Positions 1-6,796 of a stretch of 6,796 bases of DNA are shown in pieces. The DNA comes from Streptococcus oralis (GTDB lineage Bacteria; Bacillota; Bacilli; Lactobacillales; Streptococcaceae): assembly GCA_937930605.1 (NCBI GenBank), contig CALHBZ010000104.1:1-6796 (forward strand), read 5' to 3'. Under the pieces are notes generated by a model. It was not told where the DNA came from and ran no database searches. It saw only the letters and a list, made by a program, of their open reading frames with translations. The translations under genes were made by a program, and so were the position numbers. Every line of letters begins with the position of its first letter. Position 1 is the stretch's first letter.

Positions 1-1
1 C

Positions 2-517
2 GAAGTAGCTCAGGGTCACAGTGAGATTGGGATTATCTACCTCAACAACCAAAATCAAAAGGGCATCATGCAACGGGTTGAAAAGTTGGGCTTGGAAGTT
101 ATTGAACTAATTCCTTTCCAGACTCACATTTATCTTCGTGAAGGACATCCTTTAGCACAGAAAGAAGAACTAGTCATGGAGGACCTAGCTGATTTACCAA
201 CAGTTCGTTTTACTCAGGAAAAGGACGAGTACCTTTACTATTCAGAAAACTTTGTCGATACCAGCGCTAGCTCCCAGATGTTTAATGTGACGGACCGTGC
301 TACTTTGAATGGTATTTTGGAGCGGACAGATGCCTATGCGACTGGGTCTGGATTTTTAGATAGTGACAGTGTCAATGGCATTACAGTCATTCGCCTCAAG
401 GATAATCTAGATAACCGCATGGTCTATGTCAAACGGGAAGAAGTGGAGCTTAGCCAAGCTGGGACACTTTTTGTTGAGGTTATGCAAGAATATTTTGATC
501 AAAAGAGGAAATCATGA
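2..517 (+). CDS. LysR-type transcriptional regulator, C-terminal part (5' end outside window)
   Basis: The reading frame is open from base 2 to the TGA at 515-517, giving 171 residues. LysR regulators are usually about 300 residues, so the N-terminal winged helix-turn-helix and first part of the effector domain lie upstream. What is visible looks like the substrate-binding domain: an opening strand with [13 protein letters not shown], resembling the V-x-x-G-x-x-D-I-G-I motif, then a hinge followed by REGHPLA and a DLADLP segment, as in many LysR proteins. An internal ATG at 68 is not a real start, because homologous sequence continues upstream of it. The stop overlaps the lspA start (ATGA at 514-517), so the two are probably co-transcribed and translationally coupled. 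In streptococci, regulators of the MtaR/CpsY/MetR type, linked to methionine uptake and cell-surface properties, are similar. That assignment is from family knowledge and position, not from a diagnostic motif, so I give no symbol. The LysR family call is fairly secure; the regulon is inferred. Confidence 0.85.
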   Translation, partial: EVAQGHSEIGIIYLNNQNQKGIMQRVEKLGLEVIELIPFQTHIYLREGHPLAQKEELVMEDLADLPTVRFTQEKDEYLYYSENFVDTSASSQMFNVTDRATLNGILERTDAYATGSGFLDSDSVNGITVIRLKDNLDNRMVYVKREEVELSQAGTLFVEVMQEYFDQKRKS

Positions 518-975
518 AAAAAAGAGGAATAGTAGCAGTCATTATACTGCTTTTGATTGGGTTGGATCAGTTGGTCAAAAATTATGTTGTCCAACAGATT
601 CCACTGGGAGAAGTTCGTTCGTGGATACCCAATCTCGTTAGCTTGACCTATCTGCAAAATAGAGGAGCGGCCTTCTCCATGTTACAAGATCAGCAGTGGT
701 TATTTGCTGTCATTACACTGGTCGTCATGGCAGGTGCCATTTGGTATCTACATAAACACATGGAGGACTCTCTCTGGCTGGTCTTTGGATTGACTCTAAT
801 TATCGCGGGAGGTCTTGGCAACTTTATCGACAGAATGAGTCAAGGTTTTGTGGTGGATATGTTTCACCTAGACTTTATCAACTTTGCGATTTTCAATGTT
901 GCTGACAGCTATTTGACAGTTGGGGTGATTGTTCTATTGATTGCAATGCTTAAAGAGGAAGTAAATGGAAATTAA
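514..975 (+). CDS. lspA: Lipoprotein signal peptidase (signal peptidase II)
   Basis: This 153-residue protein is an integral membrane aspartyl peptidase. It cuts the signal peptide from diacylglyceryl-modified prolipoproteins just before the lipidated cysteine. The length is normal for the family. Four hydrophobic segments are visible at about residues 5-25, 62-78, 88-105 and 132-147. Family motifs are intact: D18 and K22 in LDQLVK near the N-terminus, NRGAAFS at 49-55, GNFIDR at 102-107, VVDM with catalytic D115, and FNVADS with catalytic D131. D115 and D131 align with the E. coli catalytic pair D124 and D143. The start is supported by AGAGGA at 504-509. It overlaps the upstream regulator's stop (ATGA) and its own 3' end overlaps rluD by 11 bases. 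Adjacency of lspA and rluD is common in Firmicutes, including Bacillus. No residue looks damaged. Confidence 0.97.
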   Translation: MKKRGIVAVIILLLIGLDQLVKNYVVQQIPLGEVRSWIPNLVSLTYLQNRGAAFSMLQDQQWLFAVITLVVMAGAIWYLHKHMEDSLWLVFGLTLIIAGGLGNFIDRMSQGFVVDMFHLDFINFAIFNVADSYLTVGVIVLLIAMLKEEVNGN

Positions 976-1864
976 AATTGAAACGAGTGGGCAACGTCTT
1001 GATAAGGCTCTGTCGGACCTGACAGAATTGTCACGTAGTCTCGCTAATGAACAAATCAAAGCAGGACAAGTTTTAGTCAACGGCCAAGTCAAGAAAGCTA
1101 AATACACTGTCCAAGAGGGGGATGTCGTCACTTATCATGTGCCAGAACCAGAAGTTTTGGAGTATGTTGCCGAGGACCTTCCTCTGGAAATTATCTACCA
1201 AGATGAGGACGTAGCCGTTGTCAACAAGCCGCAGGGTATGGTGGTTCATCCCAGTGCCGGTCATGCCAGTGGGACCTTGGTCAATGCCCTCATGTACCAT
1301 ATCAAGGACTTGTCAGGTATCAATGGGGTTCTCCGCCCAGGAATCGTCCACCGCATTGACAAGGACACGTCTGGTCTTCTCATGATTGCTAAAAATGATG
1401 AGGCCCACTTGGCGCTTGCCCAAGAACTCAAGGACAAGAAGTCTCTACGCAAGTACTGGGCGATTGTTCATGGCAATCTGCCAAATGATCGTGGTGTCAT
1501 TGAAGCACCGATTGGTCGGAGCGAAAAAGACCGTAAGAAACAGGCTGTGACTGCTAAAGGGAAGCCGGCAGTGACGCGTTTTCACGTCTTGGAACGCTTT
1601 GGTGATTATAGTTTGTTAGAGCTGCAACTGGAAACAGGGCGTACCCATCAAATCCGTGTCCACATGGCTTATATTGGCCATCCAGTCGCTGGGGATGAGG
1701 TCTATGGTCCTCGCAAGACCTTGAAAGGACATGGACAATTTCTCCATGCTAAAACTCTAGGATTTACCCATCCGAAAACAGGTGAAACCTTGGAATTCAC
1801 AGCAGATGTTCCAGAAATTTTTAAAGAAACGCTGGAAAGATTGCGTAAAACTGAGAATAGATAA
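965..1864 (+). CDS. rluD: RluD-family 23S rRNA pseudouridine synthase
   Basis: This 299-residue protein converts specific uridines of RNA, most likely large-subunit rRNA, to pseudouridine in the cytoplasm. An S4-like RNA-binding domain covers about residues 1-60 ([10 protein letters not shown] at the start, then QVLVNG). The RluA/RluD catalytic domain follows. [13 protein letters not shown] lies at 85-97, the signature [11 protein letters not shown] at 129-139 with D132 as the expected catalytic aspartate, and [11 protein letters not shown] at 223-233 followed by [10 protein letters not shown] at 239-248. The start codon lies inside the lspA 3' end and has a good Shine-Dalgarno (AGAGGAAG at 954-961), so the overlap is real. 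A terminator follows directly. The exact target uridines (1911/1915/1917 for E. coli RluD) cannot be read from the sequence. RluD is the best family match, but Bacillus YlyB-type naming would be equally valid. Confidence 0.93.
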   Translation: MEIKIETSGQRLDKALSDLTELSRSLANEQIKAGQVLVNGQVKKAKYTVQEGDVVTYHVPEPEVLEYVAEDLPLEIIYQDEDVAVVNKPQGMVVHPSAGHASGTLVNALMYHIKDLSGINGVLRPGIVHRIDKDTSGLLMIAKNDEAHLALAQELKDKKSLRKYWAIVHGNLPNDRGVIEAPIGRSEKDRKKQAVTAKGKPAVTRFHVLERFGDYSLLELQLETGRTHQIRVHMAYIGHPVAGDEVYGPRKTLKGHGQFLHAKTLGFTHPKTGETLEFTADVPEIFKETLERLRKTENR

Positions 1865-1896
1865 AAGAGTTGAGATGTCTGTCTCAACCTTTTTTA
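1863..1896 (+). terminator. Intrinsic terminator after rluD
   Basis: The arms 1869-1875 (GTTGAGA) and 1882-1888 (TCTCAAC) pair perfectly over 7 bp around a 6-base loop. The stem can extend through AAAAG (1863-1867) against CTTTT (1889-1893) with one bulged A at 1868. Six T residues at 1890-1895 form the U-tract. The lower stem begins within the rluD stop codon (1862-1864). It should end the regulator-lspA-rluD transcript just before the proB promoter. Confidence 0.9.
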
Positions 1897-1906
1897 TTTC
1901 AAGTCT

Positions 1907-1935
1907 TTTCTATTTTAAAGCATTCATGTTATAAT
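1907..1935 (+). promoter_or_regulatory. Promoter of the proBAC operon (extended -10)
   Basis: A perfect TATAAT lies at 1930-1935, preceded by TG at 1927-1928, giving the extended -10 form TGTTATAAT. A weak -35 (TTTCTA at 1907-1912, 3 of 6 matches) sits 17 bases upstream, as expected when an extended -10 compensates. Transcription would start near 1942, leaving a leader of about 23 bases before the ATG at 1965. The -35 box lies 11 bases beyond the rluD terminator U-tract. I see no operator dyad or riboswitch in the gap. Confidence 0.85.
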
Positions 1936-1953
1936 GGATAAATATGAAGAATC

Positions 1954-1961
1954 GGAGTGAG
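1954..1961 (+). promoter_or_regulatory. Ribosome binding site that fixes the proB start
   Basis: GGAGTGAG lies 3 bases ahead of the ATG at 1965, with its GGAG core 7 bases from it. No such site can serve the in-frame ATG at 1944, which is at or just after the predicted transcript start. This decides for 1965. Confidence 0.85.
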
Positions 1962-1964
1962 AAT

Positions 1965-3074
1965 ATGAAGTACAAACGAATCGTTTTTAAGGTGGGGACT
2001 TCGTCCTTGACAAATGAAGACGGAAGTTTATCAAGGAGTAAAGTAAAGGCAATTACCCAACAATTAGCTATGCTGCATGAGGCTGGGCATGAGTTGATTT
2101 TGGTTTCATCTGGGGCAGTAGCTGCTGGCTTTGGTGCTTTGGGTTTTAAAAAACGTCCGACCAAAATTGCAGATAAGCAGGCTTCGGCTGCAGTAGGCCA
2201 AGGATTGCTGCTAGAAGAATACACAACCAACCTCCTCATGCGCCAAATCGTCTCTGCGCAAATCTTGCTGACACAGGATGATTTTGTAGATAAACGTCGT
2301 TATAAGAACGCCCACCAGGCTTTGTCTGTATTGCTTCATCGTGGTGCCATTCCTATCATCAACGAGAATGACAGTGTCGTTATTGATGAGCTCAAGGTTG
2401 GGGACAATGATACTCTGAGTGCTCAGGTAGCGGCTATGGTGCAGGCAGATCTTTTGGTTCTCTTGACGGATGTAGACGGTCTCTATACTGGAAATCCTAA
2501 CTCAGATCCAAGAGCTAAACGTCTTGAGAAAATCGAGACCATCAATAGTGAGATTATTGATATGGCTGGTGGAGCAGGTTCGTCTAATGGTACAGGTGGG
2601 ATGTTGACTAAGATCAAAGCAGCTACGATCGCAACGGAGTCAGGTGTGCCAGTCTATATTTGCACCTCCTTGAAATCAGATGCCTTGATCGAGGCAGCGG
2701 AGGAGACTAGGGATGGTTCCTTCTTTGTTGCGCAAGAGAAGGGACTTCGTACCCAGAAACAATGGCTGGCCTTCTATGCTCAAAGTCAGGGAACGATTTG
2801 GGTAGATGGTGGAGCTGCAGAGGCACTTTCAAAAAACGGGAAAAGTCTCCTTTTATCGGGTGTTGTAGAAGTGGAAGGAAACTTCTCTTACCACGATATT
2901 GTCACAGTAGCAGATAAAGAAACAGGTCAATCTCTTGGAAAGGGACGTGTCCAATTTGGTGTCTCAGCCCTAGAAGATATGCTCCGTTCTCAAAAAGCTA
3001 AGGGAGTCTTGATTCACCGTGATGACTGGATTTCCATCACTCCTGAAATCCAGCTACTCTTTACAGAATTTTAG
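1965..3074 (+). CDS. proB: Glutamate 5-kinase (gamma-glutamyl kinase)
   Basis: First step of proline synthesis: ATP-dependent phosphorylation of the glutamate gamma-carboxylate in the cytoplasm. From the chosen start the protein has 369 residues, normal for this family. The amino-acid kinase fold fills about residues 1-260: FKVGTSSLT at 8-16 (phosphate-binding Lys9), LVSSGAV at 46-52, INENDSV at 132-138, [10 protein letters not shown] at 144-153, LTDVDGLYT at 167-175 and [12 protein letters not shown] at 209-220. A C-terminal PUA domain spans about 276-355 (TIWVDGGA onward, ending near VLIHRDD). D106 aligns by eye with E. coli Asp107, the residue whose change to Asn (proB74) relieves proline inhibition, so ordinary feedback control is likely. 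An in-frame ATG seven codons upstream (1944) is rejected because it falls at the predicted transcription start and lacks a ribosome binding site. The gene is first in proBAC; its stop overlaps the proA ribosome binding site. Confidence 0.97.
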   Translation: MKYKRIVFKVGTSSLTNEDGSLSRSKVKAITQQLAMLHEAGHELILVSSGAVAAGFGALGFKKRPTKIADKQASAAVGQGLLLEEYTTNLLMRQIVSAQILLTQDDFVDKRRYKNAHQALSVLLHRGAIPIINENDSVVIDELKVGDNDTLSAQVAAMVQADLLVLLTDVDGLYTGNPNSDPRAKRLEKIETINSEIIDMAGGAGSSNGTGGMLTKIKAATIATESGVPVYICTSLKSDALIEAAEETRDGSFFVAQEKGLRTQKQWLAFYAQSQGTIWVDGGAAEALSKNGKSLLLSGVVEVEGNFSYHDIVTVADKETGQSLGKGRVQFGVSALEDMLRSQKAKGVLIHRDDWISITPEIQLLFTEF

Positions 3075-3083
3075 AGGTGAACG

Positions 3084-4346
3084 ATGGTAAGTACACAAGA
3101 ACAATTTGAACAGGTACAGGCTGTTAAGAAATCAATCAATACTGCCAGCGAAGCAGTAAAAAACCAAGCTTTGCTAGCCATGGCTGATTATTTATTGGTA
3201 GCTACTGAGGAGATTTTAGCGGCAAATGCCCTTGATATGGCAGCAGCTAAGGGGAAAATCTCAGATGTCATGCTAGACCGTCTTTATTTGGATGAGGGAC
3301 GTATAGAAGCGATGGCAAGAGGGATTCGTGAAGTGGTTGCTTTACCAGATCCTATTGGTGAAGTTTTAGAAACCAATCATCTTGAAAATGGTTTGCTTAT
3401 TACCAAGAAACGTGTGGCCATGGGGGTTATTGGAATTATCTATGAAAGCCGTCCAAATGTGACGTCTGATGCGGTTGCTTTGGCTCTCAAGAGTGGCAAT
3501 GCGGTCGTTCTTCGTAGCGGTAAAGATGCCTATCAAACTGCCCATGCCATTGTCACAGCCTTGAAGAAGGGCTTGGAGACGACTATCATTCACCCAGATG
3601 TGATTCAACTGGTGGAAGATACCAGTCGTGAAAGTAGCTATGCTATGATGAAGGCCAAGGGCTATCTAGACCTTCTCATTCCTCGTGGAGGAGCTGGCTT
3701 GATCAATGCTGTAGTTGAAAATGCTATCGTACCTGTCATCGAGACAGGAACTGGAATTGTCCATGTCTATGTGGACAAGGACGCAGACAAAGACAAGGCT
3801 TTATCTATCATCAATAATGCAAAAACCAGTCGTCCTTCTGTCTGCAATGCTATGGAGGTTCTACTTGTTCATGAAGACAAGGCAGCAGATTTCCTGCCTC
3901 GCTTGGAGAAAATTCTGGTTGCAGAACGTGAGGAATCTGGACTGGAACCGATTCAATTCCGCTTGGATAGCAAAGCAAGTCAGTTTGTTTCAGGTCGATT
4001 AGCTGAGGCCCAAGACTTTGACACTGAGTTTTTAGACTATGTTCTAGCGGTTAAGGTTGTGAGTAGCTTAGAAGAAGCGGTTGCGCATATTGAAGCTCAC
4101 AGTACCCATCATTCGGATGCCATTGTGACAGAAAATGCTGAAGCTGCGGCTTACTTTACAAATCAAGTAGACTCTGCAGCGGTTTATGTCAATGCTTCAA
4201 CGCGTTTCACTGATGGAGGCCAGTTTGGTCTTGGATGTGAGATGGGGATTTCGACTCAGAAACTGCATGCGCGTGGGCCAATGGGCTTGAAGGAATTAAC
4301 TAGCTACAAGTATGTGGTTACTGGTGACGGACAGATAAGGGAGTAA
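3084..4346 (+). CDS. proA: Glutamate-5-semialdehyde dehydrogenase (gamma-glutamyl phosphate reductase)
   Basis: Second step of proline synthesis: NADPH-dependent reduction of gamma-glutamyl phosphate to glutamate-5-semialdehyde, which cyclises spontaneously to pyrroline-5-carboxylate. The 420-residue length is typical. It belongs to the aldehyde dehydrogenase superfamily. The ProA signature [17 protein letters not shown] is at 114-130, the nucleotide-binding segment [12 protein letters not shown] at 138-149, RGGAGLI at 201-207, [12 protein letters not shown] at 220-231, the catalytic cysteine C254 in [12 protein letters not shown] at 249-260, and [21 protein letters not shown] at 381-401. The start has AGAGGTGA at 3073-3080, which overlaps the proB stop. 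The gap to proB is 9 bases, favouring coupled translation; ProA's substrate is labile and is thought to pass from ProB. No key residue is missing. Confidence 0.97.
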   Translation: MVSTQEQFEQVQAVKKSINTASEAVKNQALLAMADYLLVATEEILAANALDMAAAKGKISDVMLDRLYLDEGRIEAMARGIREVVALPDPIGEVLETNHLENGLLITKKRVAMGVIGIIYESRPNVTSDAVALALKSGNAVVLRSGKDAYQTAHAIVTALKKGLETTIIHPDVIQLVEDTSRESSYAMMKAKGYLDLLIPRGGAGLINAVVENAIVPVIETGTGIVHVYVDKDADKDKALSIINNAKTSRPSVCNAMEVLLVHEDKAADFLPRLEKILVAEREESGLEPIQFRLDSKASQFVSGRLAEAQDFDTEFLDYVLAVKVVSSLEEAVAHIEAHSTHHSDAIVTENAEAAAYFTNQVDSAAVYVNASTRFTDGGQFGLGCEMGISTQKLHARGPMGLKELTSYKYVVTGDGQIRE

Positions 4347-4349
4347 GAG

Positions 4350-5147
4350 ATGAAAATTGGATTTATCGGTTTGGGAAATATGGGAGCTAGTTTGGCCAAG
4401 GCTGTCTTGCAGGCCAAGACGGGTGAACAGATTCTCCTTGCCAATCGTAGTCAAGCGAAAGTAGATGCTTTCATTGCCAACTTTGGTGGTCAGGCTTCCA
4501 GCAATGAAGAAATTTTTGCAGAAGCAGATGTGATTTTTCTAGGAGTAAAGCCAGCCCAGTTTTCTGAACTGCTTGCTCAATACCAAACCATTCTTGAAAA
4601 ACGAGAAAGTCTTCTTTTGATTTCCATGGCAGCTGGACTGACCTTGGAAAAACTGGCTAGACTACTTCCAAGCCACCACCGAATCATTCGCATCATGCCC
4701 AATACTCCAGTAGCTATCGGCAAAGGAGTGATTAGTTATGTCATGTCAGCGAACTGTTGTGCTGAGGACAGTGAACTCTTTTGTCAGCTTTTAGACAAGG
4801 CTGGTCTCTTGGTTGAGCTGGGAGATGGCTTAATCGATGCGGCGACAGGTCTCGCAGGTTGTGGACCAGCTTTTGTCTATCTCTTTATCGAGGCTTTGGC
4901 AGATGCGGGTGTACAGACAGGATTGCCACGAGAAACGGCTTTGAAAATGGCAGCCCAAACAGTAGTTGGCGCAGGACAAATGGTTCTCGAAAGCCAACAA
5001 CATCCTGGAGTCTTGAAAGACCAAGTTTGTAGCCCAGGAGGTTCGACTATCGCTGGTGTAGCAAGTCTGGAAGAACATGCCTTTAGAGGCACAGTCATGG
5101 ATGCAGTTCATCAAGCTTATAAACGAACACAAGAACTAGGTAAATGA
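4350..5147 (+). CDS. proC: Pyrroline-5-carboxylate reductase
   Basis: Last step of proline synthesis: NAD(P)H-dependent reduction of pyrroline-5-carboxylate to L-proline in the cytoplasm. The protein has 265 residues, within the normal range. The N-terminal Rossmann domain carries GFIGLGNMG at 4-12, with ANRS at 31-34 after the second strand, then VKPAQ at 66-70 and the family segment RIMPNTPVAIGKG at 114-126. The C-terminal helical dimerisation domain has the P5C reductase signature region (TGLAGCGPAFVYLFIEAL, 166-183, then ADAGVQTGLPRETA to 197) and CSPGGSTIAG at 227-236. The Shine-Dalgarno AAGGGAG (4337-4343) lies inside the end of proA, and only 3 bases separate the two genes. With proB and proA upstream, one operon encodes the whole pathway from glutamate. 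A terminator hairpin starts immediately after its stop. Confidence 0.97.
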   Translation: MKIGFIGLGNMGASLAKAVLQAKTGEQILLANRSQAKVDAFIANFGGQASSNEEIFAEADVIFLGVKPAQFSELLAQYQTILEKRESLLLISMAAGLTLEKLARLLPSHHRIIRIMPNTPVAIGKGVISYVMSANCCAEDSELFCQLLDKAGLLVELGDGLIDAATGLAGCGPAFVYLFIEALADAGVQTGLPRETALKMAAQTVVGAGQMVLESQQHPGVLKDQVCSPGGSTIAGVASLEEHAFRGTVMDAVHQAYKRTQELGK

Positions 5148-5176
5148 GAGGTTGGATGACTTCCAGCCTCTTTTAT
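5148..5176 (+). terminator. Intrinsic terminator after proC
   Basis: A 9-bp stem pairs 5148-5156 (GAGGTTGGA) with 5162-5170 (TCCAGCCTC), with one G-U pair (5152/5166) and a 5-base loop, followed by TTTTAT at 5171-5176. The first stem base is the one right after the proC TGA (5145-5147). The U-tract is short, so readthrough into tmk is possible, but a separate promoter follows. Confidence 0.8.
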
Positions 5177-5206
5177 GGTCGATTGAATAGAGAAGGCGCA
5201 AAAAGA

Positions 5207-5237
5207 TTGTCACAAAAAACTATTTTTTTGATAGAAT
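5207..5237 (+). promoter_or_regulatory. Probable promoter of tmk-holB
   Basis: TAGAAT at 5232-5237 is preceded by TG at 5229-5230, giving an extended -10 (TGATAGAAT, 5 of 6 in the hexamer). A candidate -35, TTGTCA (5207-5212, 4 of 6), lies 19 bases upstream, longer than the preferred 17. The spacer contains A6 (5214-5219) and T7 (5223-5229). Transcription would start near 5244, about 23 bases before the tmk ATG. The rest of the 5177-5266 gap holds nothing else I recognise. Confidence 0.65.
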
Positions 5238-5266
5238 AGAAGGTAGAAAAAAGAAATGAGTTAGAC

Positions 5267-5905
5267 ATGTCAAAAGGATTTTTAGTCTCTCTTGAGGGAC
5301 CAGAGGGAGCAGGAAAGACCAGTGTTTTAGAGGCTTTACTCCCAATTTTAGAGGAAAAAGGAGTAGAGGTGATGACGACCCGTGAGCCAGGCGGAGTCTT
5401 GATTGGAGAGAAGATTCGCCAAGTGATTTTGGATCCAAGCCATACTCAGATGGATGCTAAGACAGAACTCCTTCTCTATATCGCCAGTCGCAGACAGCAC
5501 TTGGTGGAAAAAGTTCTTCCAGCACTTGAAGCTGGCAAGTTGGTCATTATGGACCGCTTCATCGATAGTTCCGTTGCTTATCAGGGATTTGGTCGAGGCT
5601 TAGATATCGAGGCCATTGACTGGCTCAATCAGTTTGTGACAGATGGCCTCAAACCTGATTTGACCCTCTATTTTGACATCGAGGTGGAAGAAGGACTGGC
5701 TCGTATCGCTGCTAATAGCAATCGTGAGGTCAATCGTTTGGACTTGGAAGGGTTGGACTTGCATAAAAAAGTCCGTCAAGGCTATCTTTCTCTTCTGAAT
5801 AAAGAGGGAAATCGCATTGTCAAGATTGATGCTAGTCTCCCTTTGGAGCAGGTTGTGGAAACTACCAAGGCTGTCTTGTTTGATAGAATGGGCTTGGCCA
5901 AATGA
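5267..5905 (+). CDS. tmk: Thymidylate kinase (dTMP kinase)
   Basis: Phosphorylates dTMP to dTDP with ATP, the committed shared step of de novo and salvage dTTP supply, in the cytoplasm. The protein has 212 residues, normal for bacterial Tmk. The P-loop is GPEGAGKTS at 11-19. The acidic-x-Gly form without a P-loop arginine is the bacterial type, in which arginines of the LID supply catalysis. TREPGG at 38-43 is the dTMP-binding signature, [12 protein letters not shown] at 96-107 contains the DRF/DRY-type motif, and the LID lies at about 142-160 with several arginines (R146, R153, R157). The start begins with the expected [14 protein letters not shown], but its ribosome binding site is weak: only GAG at 5258-5260 is close, and AAGGT (5240-5244) is too far. 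A two-codon ORF ATG-AGT-TAG (5256-5264) precedes it. The stop overlaps the holB start. Confidence 0.97.
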   Translation: MSKGFLVSLEGPEGAGKTSVLEALLPILEEKGVEVMTTREPGGVLIGEKIRQVILDPSHTQMDAKTELLLYIASRRQHLVEKVLPALEAGKLVIMDRFIDSSVAYQGFGRGLDIEAIDWLNQFVTDGLKPDLTLYFDIEVEEGLARIAANSNREVNRLDLEGLDLHKKVRQGYLSLLNKEGNRIVKIDASLPLEQVVETTKAVLFDRMGLAK

Positions 5906-6792
5906 AACAAGATCAACTAAAGTCCTGGCAGCCAGATCAGTTTGACCGCTTTGTCCGTATCCTAGAACAAGACCAGCTCAATCATGCCTACCTCTTTTCA
6001 GGTTTCTTTGGAAGCTTGGAAATGGCTCAATTTTTGGCTAAGAGCCTCTTTTGTACGGATAAGGTAGGTGTGTTGCCATGTGAGAAATGCCGAAATTGTA
6101 AGCTGATTGAACAGGGAGAATTTCCTGACGTCACCTTGATTAAGCCAGTTAATCAGCTCATCAAGACAGAACGGATTCGAGAATTGGTGGGTCAGTTTTC
6201 TCAAGCAGGGATTGAAAGCCAGCAACAGGTCTTTATCATCGAGCAGGCGGAGAAAATGCATCCCAACGCAGCCAACTCTCTGCTCAAGGTCATTGAAGAA
6301 CCCCAGAGTGAAGTTTACATTTTTTTCTTAACCAGTGATGAGGAAAAGATTTTACCGACCATCCGAAGTCGGACCCAGATTTTCCATTTTAAAAAGCAAG
6401 AAGAGAAGCTTATCTTGCTCTTAGAACAAATGGGACTGGTTAAGAAAAAAGCAATTCTCTTAGCCCAGTTTAGTCAATCGCGAGCTGAGGCAGAAAAGTT
6501 GGCTAATCAGGCAAGTTTTTGGACCTTGGTCGATGAAAGTGAACGCCTGCTGACTTGGTTAGTGGCTAAGAAAAAAGAAAGTTATTTGCAAGTTGCTAAA
6601 TTAGCAAACTTAGCAGATGACAAGGAAAAACAAGATCAGGTCTTGCGAATCCTCGAAGTCCTCTGTGGGCAGGATCTCTTGCAAGCAAGGATTCGACAGA
6701 TTTTACAAGATTTGCTAGAAGCTAGAAAAATGTGGCAGGCTAATGTCAGCTTTCAAAATGCCATGGAATATCTGGTTTTGAAAGAAATATAA
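5902..6792 (+). CDS. holB: DNA polymerase III delta prime subunit (clamp loader)
   Basis: The 296-residue protein is the delta prime subunit of the clamp-loader complex, which opens the beta sliding clamp and loads it at primed sites together with DnaX and delta. It starts NHAYLFSG (27-34), like DnaX, but the P-loop is degenerate (SGFFGSLEM at 33-41, no GKT), so it should not hydrolyse ATP, as is usual for delta prime. Four cysteines, C51, C60, C63 and C66, form the zinc module typical of clamp-loader AAA+ subunits. The Walker B-like segment is [10 protein letters not shown] (110-119), followed by [10 protein letters not shown] (125-134). The trans-acting arginine R157 is retained in IRSRTQIF, where SRC is more usual. 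The ATG overlaps the tmk stop (ATGA, 5902-5905) and no good Shine-Dalgarno precedes it, so expression probably depends on coupling to tmk. Older streptococcal annotation may call it dnaH. The C-terminal helical domain appears complete. Confidence 0.95.
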   Translation: MKQDQLKSWQPDQFDRFVRILEQDQLNHAYLFSGFFGSLEMAQFLAKSLFCTDKVGVLPCEKCRNCKLIEQGEFPDVTLIKPVNQLIKTERIRELVGQFSQAGIESQQQVFIIEQAEKMHPNAANSLLKVIEEPQSEVYIFFLTSDEEKILPTIRSRTQIFHFKKQEEKLILLLEQMGLVKKKAILLAQFSQSRAEAEKLANQASFWTLVDESERLLTWLVAKKKESYLQVAKLANLADDKEKQDQVLRILEVLCGQDLLQARIRQILQDLLEARKMWQANVSFQNAMEYLVLKEI

Positions 6793-6796
6793 ACTC

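Noticed and set aside
426..641. Open frame across the regulator-lspA junction (71 codons)
   Set aside because: It is in the wrong frame relative to two well-supported genes and its translation shows no domain.
913..940. TTGACA at 913-918 with TATTGA 16 bases downstream, as a possible internal promoter for rluD
   Set aside because: The -10 candidate lacks the final T and matches the consensus poorly. The bases encode conserved LspA residues around the NVADS motif, so the TTGACA is likely chance.
1865..1964. Possible BOX or RUP repeat, common in pneumococcal intergenic regions
   Set aside because: The 100-base gap is fully accounted for by the terminator, promoter and ribosome site, and I saw no BOX-like or RUP-like sequence. 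The 5148-5266 gap is likewise without one.
1910..2239. 109-codon minus-strand frame opposite proB and its promoter
   Set aside because: It is antisense to the conserved proB N-terminus; I saw no promoter or ribosome binding site for it, and the product is not protein-like in any family sense.
3715..4002. 95-codon plus-strand frame inside proA
   Set aside because: It lies wholly within proA, which has intact conserved motifs in its own frame, and its product has no recognisable features.
4830..5132. Two overlapping minus-strand frames opposite proC
   Set aside because: They are shadows of the proC coding pattern in other frames, with no start signals or recognisable domains.
5220..5438. Minus-strand frame of 72 codons across the tmk promoter and start
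   Set aside because: It is antisense to the Tmk P-loop and would read out through the promoter region; its Leu/Ser/Pro-rich composition is typical of a reverse-strand shadow.
5879..5889. TTTGATAGAAT, the same 11 bases as the tmk extended -10, just ahead of holB
   Set aside because: No -35 lies at a usable distance, it is inside the tmk coding region, and transcription would start about 6 bases before the holB ATG. Most likely coincidence.

Overview
This window is an ordinary stretch of chromosome from a low-GC Gram-positive coccus, almost certainly a Streptococcus of the mitis/pneumoniae group. The evidence is the gene set and order (LysR regulator, lspA, rluD, then proB-proA-proC, then tmk-holB), the protein lengths (ProB 369, ProA 420, ProC 265, Tmk 212 residues), the tight gene packing, and TGnTATAAT-type extended -10 promoters. 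All eight genes are on the plus strand. There are no mobile elements, CRISPR arrays, RNA genes or phage genes, and no stretch longer than about 120 bases lacks a gene.

Layout. Unit 1 (2-1864): the C-terminal half of a LysR-type regulator, running in from the left edge; lspA, the lipoprotein signal peptidase; and rluD, a ribosomal pseudouridine synthase. The three overlap (ATGA, then an 11-base overlap) and end at a clear intrinsic terminator (about 1863-1895). Unit 2 (promoter at about 1907-1935, genes 1965-5147): proB, proA and proC, the whole route from glutamate to proline, with gaps of 9 and 3 bases, closed by a hairpin that starts at the first base after the proC stop. Unit 3 (promoter at about 5207-5237, genes 5267-6792): tmk (thymidylate kinase) and holB (clamp-loader delta prime), overlapping by ATGA. 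holB ends four bases before the window edge. In related Firmicutes the next genes are usually yaaT/ricT, yabA and rsmI.

How they work together. Unit 2 is a self-contained pathway: ProB phosphorylates glutamate, ProA reduces it to glutamate semialdehyde, which cyclises, and ProC reduces the ring to proline. Unit 3 links dTTP supply to the replicase clamp loader. Unit 1 joins a regulator, which may be of the MtaR/CpsY/MetR methionine-uptake type, to the enzyme that matures lipoproteins, including ABC-transporter binding proteins.

I found no previously undescribed system. The points worth a second look are modest. The rluD-proB junction is only 100 bases, whereas my recollection of pneumococcal genomes places the choline-binding esterase gene pce/cbpE there. 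The proB operon has no T-box-sized leader. The proposed tmk promoter has a long spacer rich in A and T runs, and a two-codon ORF lies just ahead of tmk.
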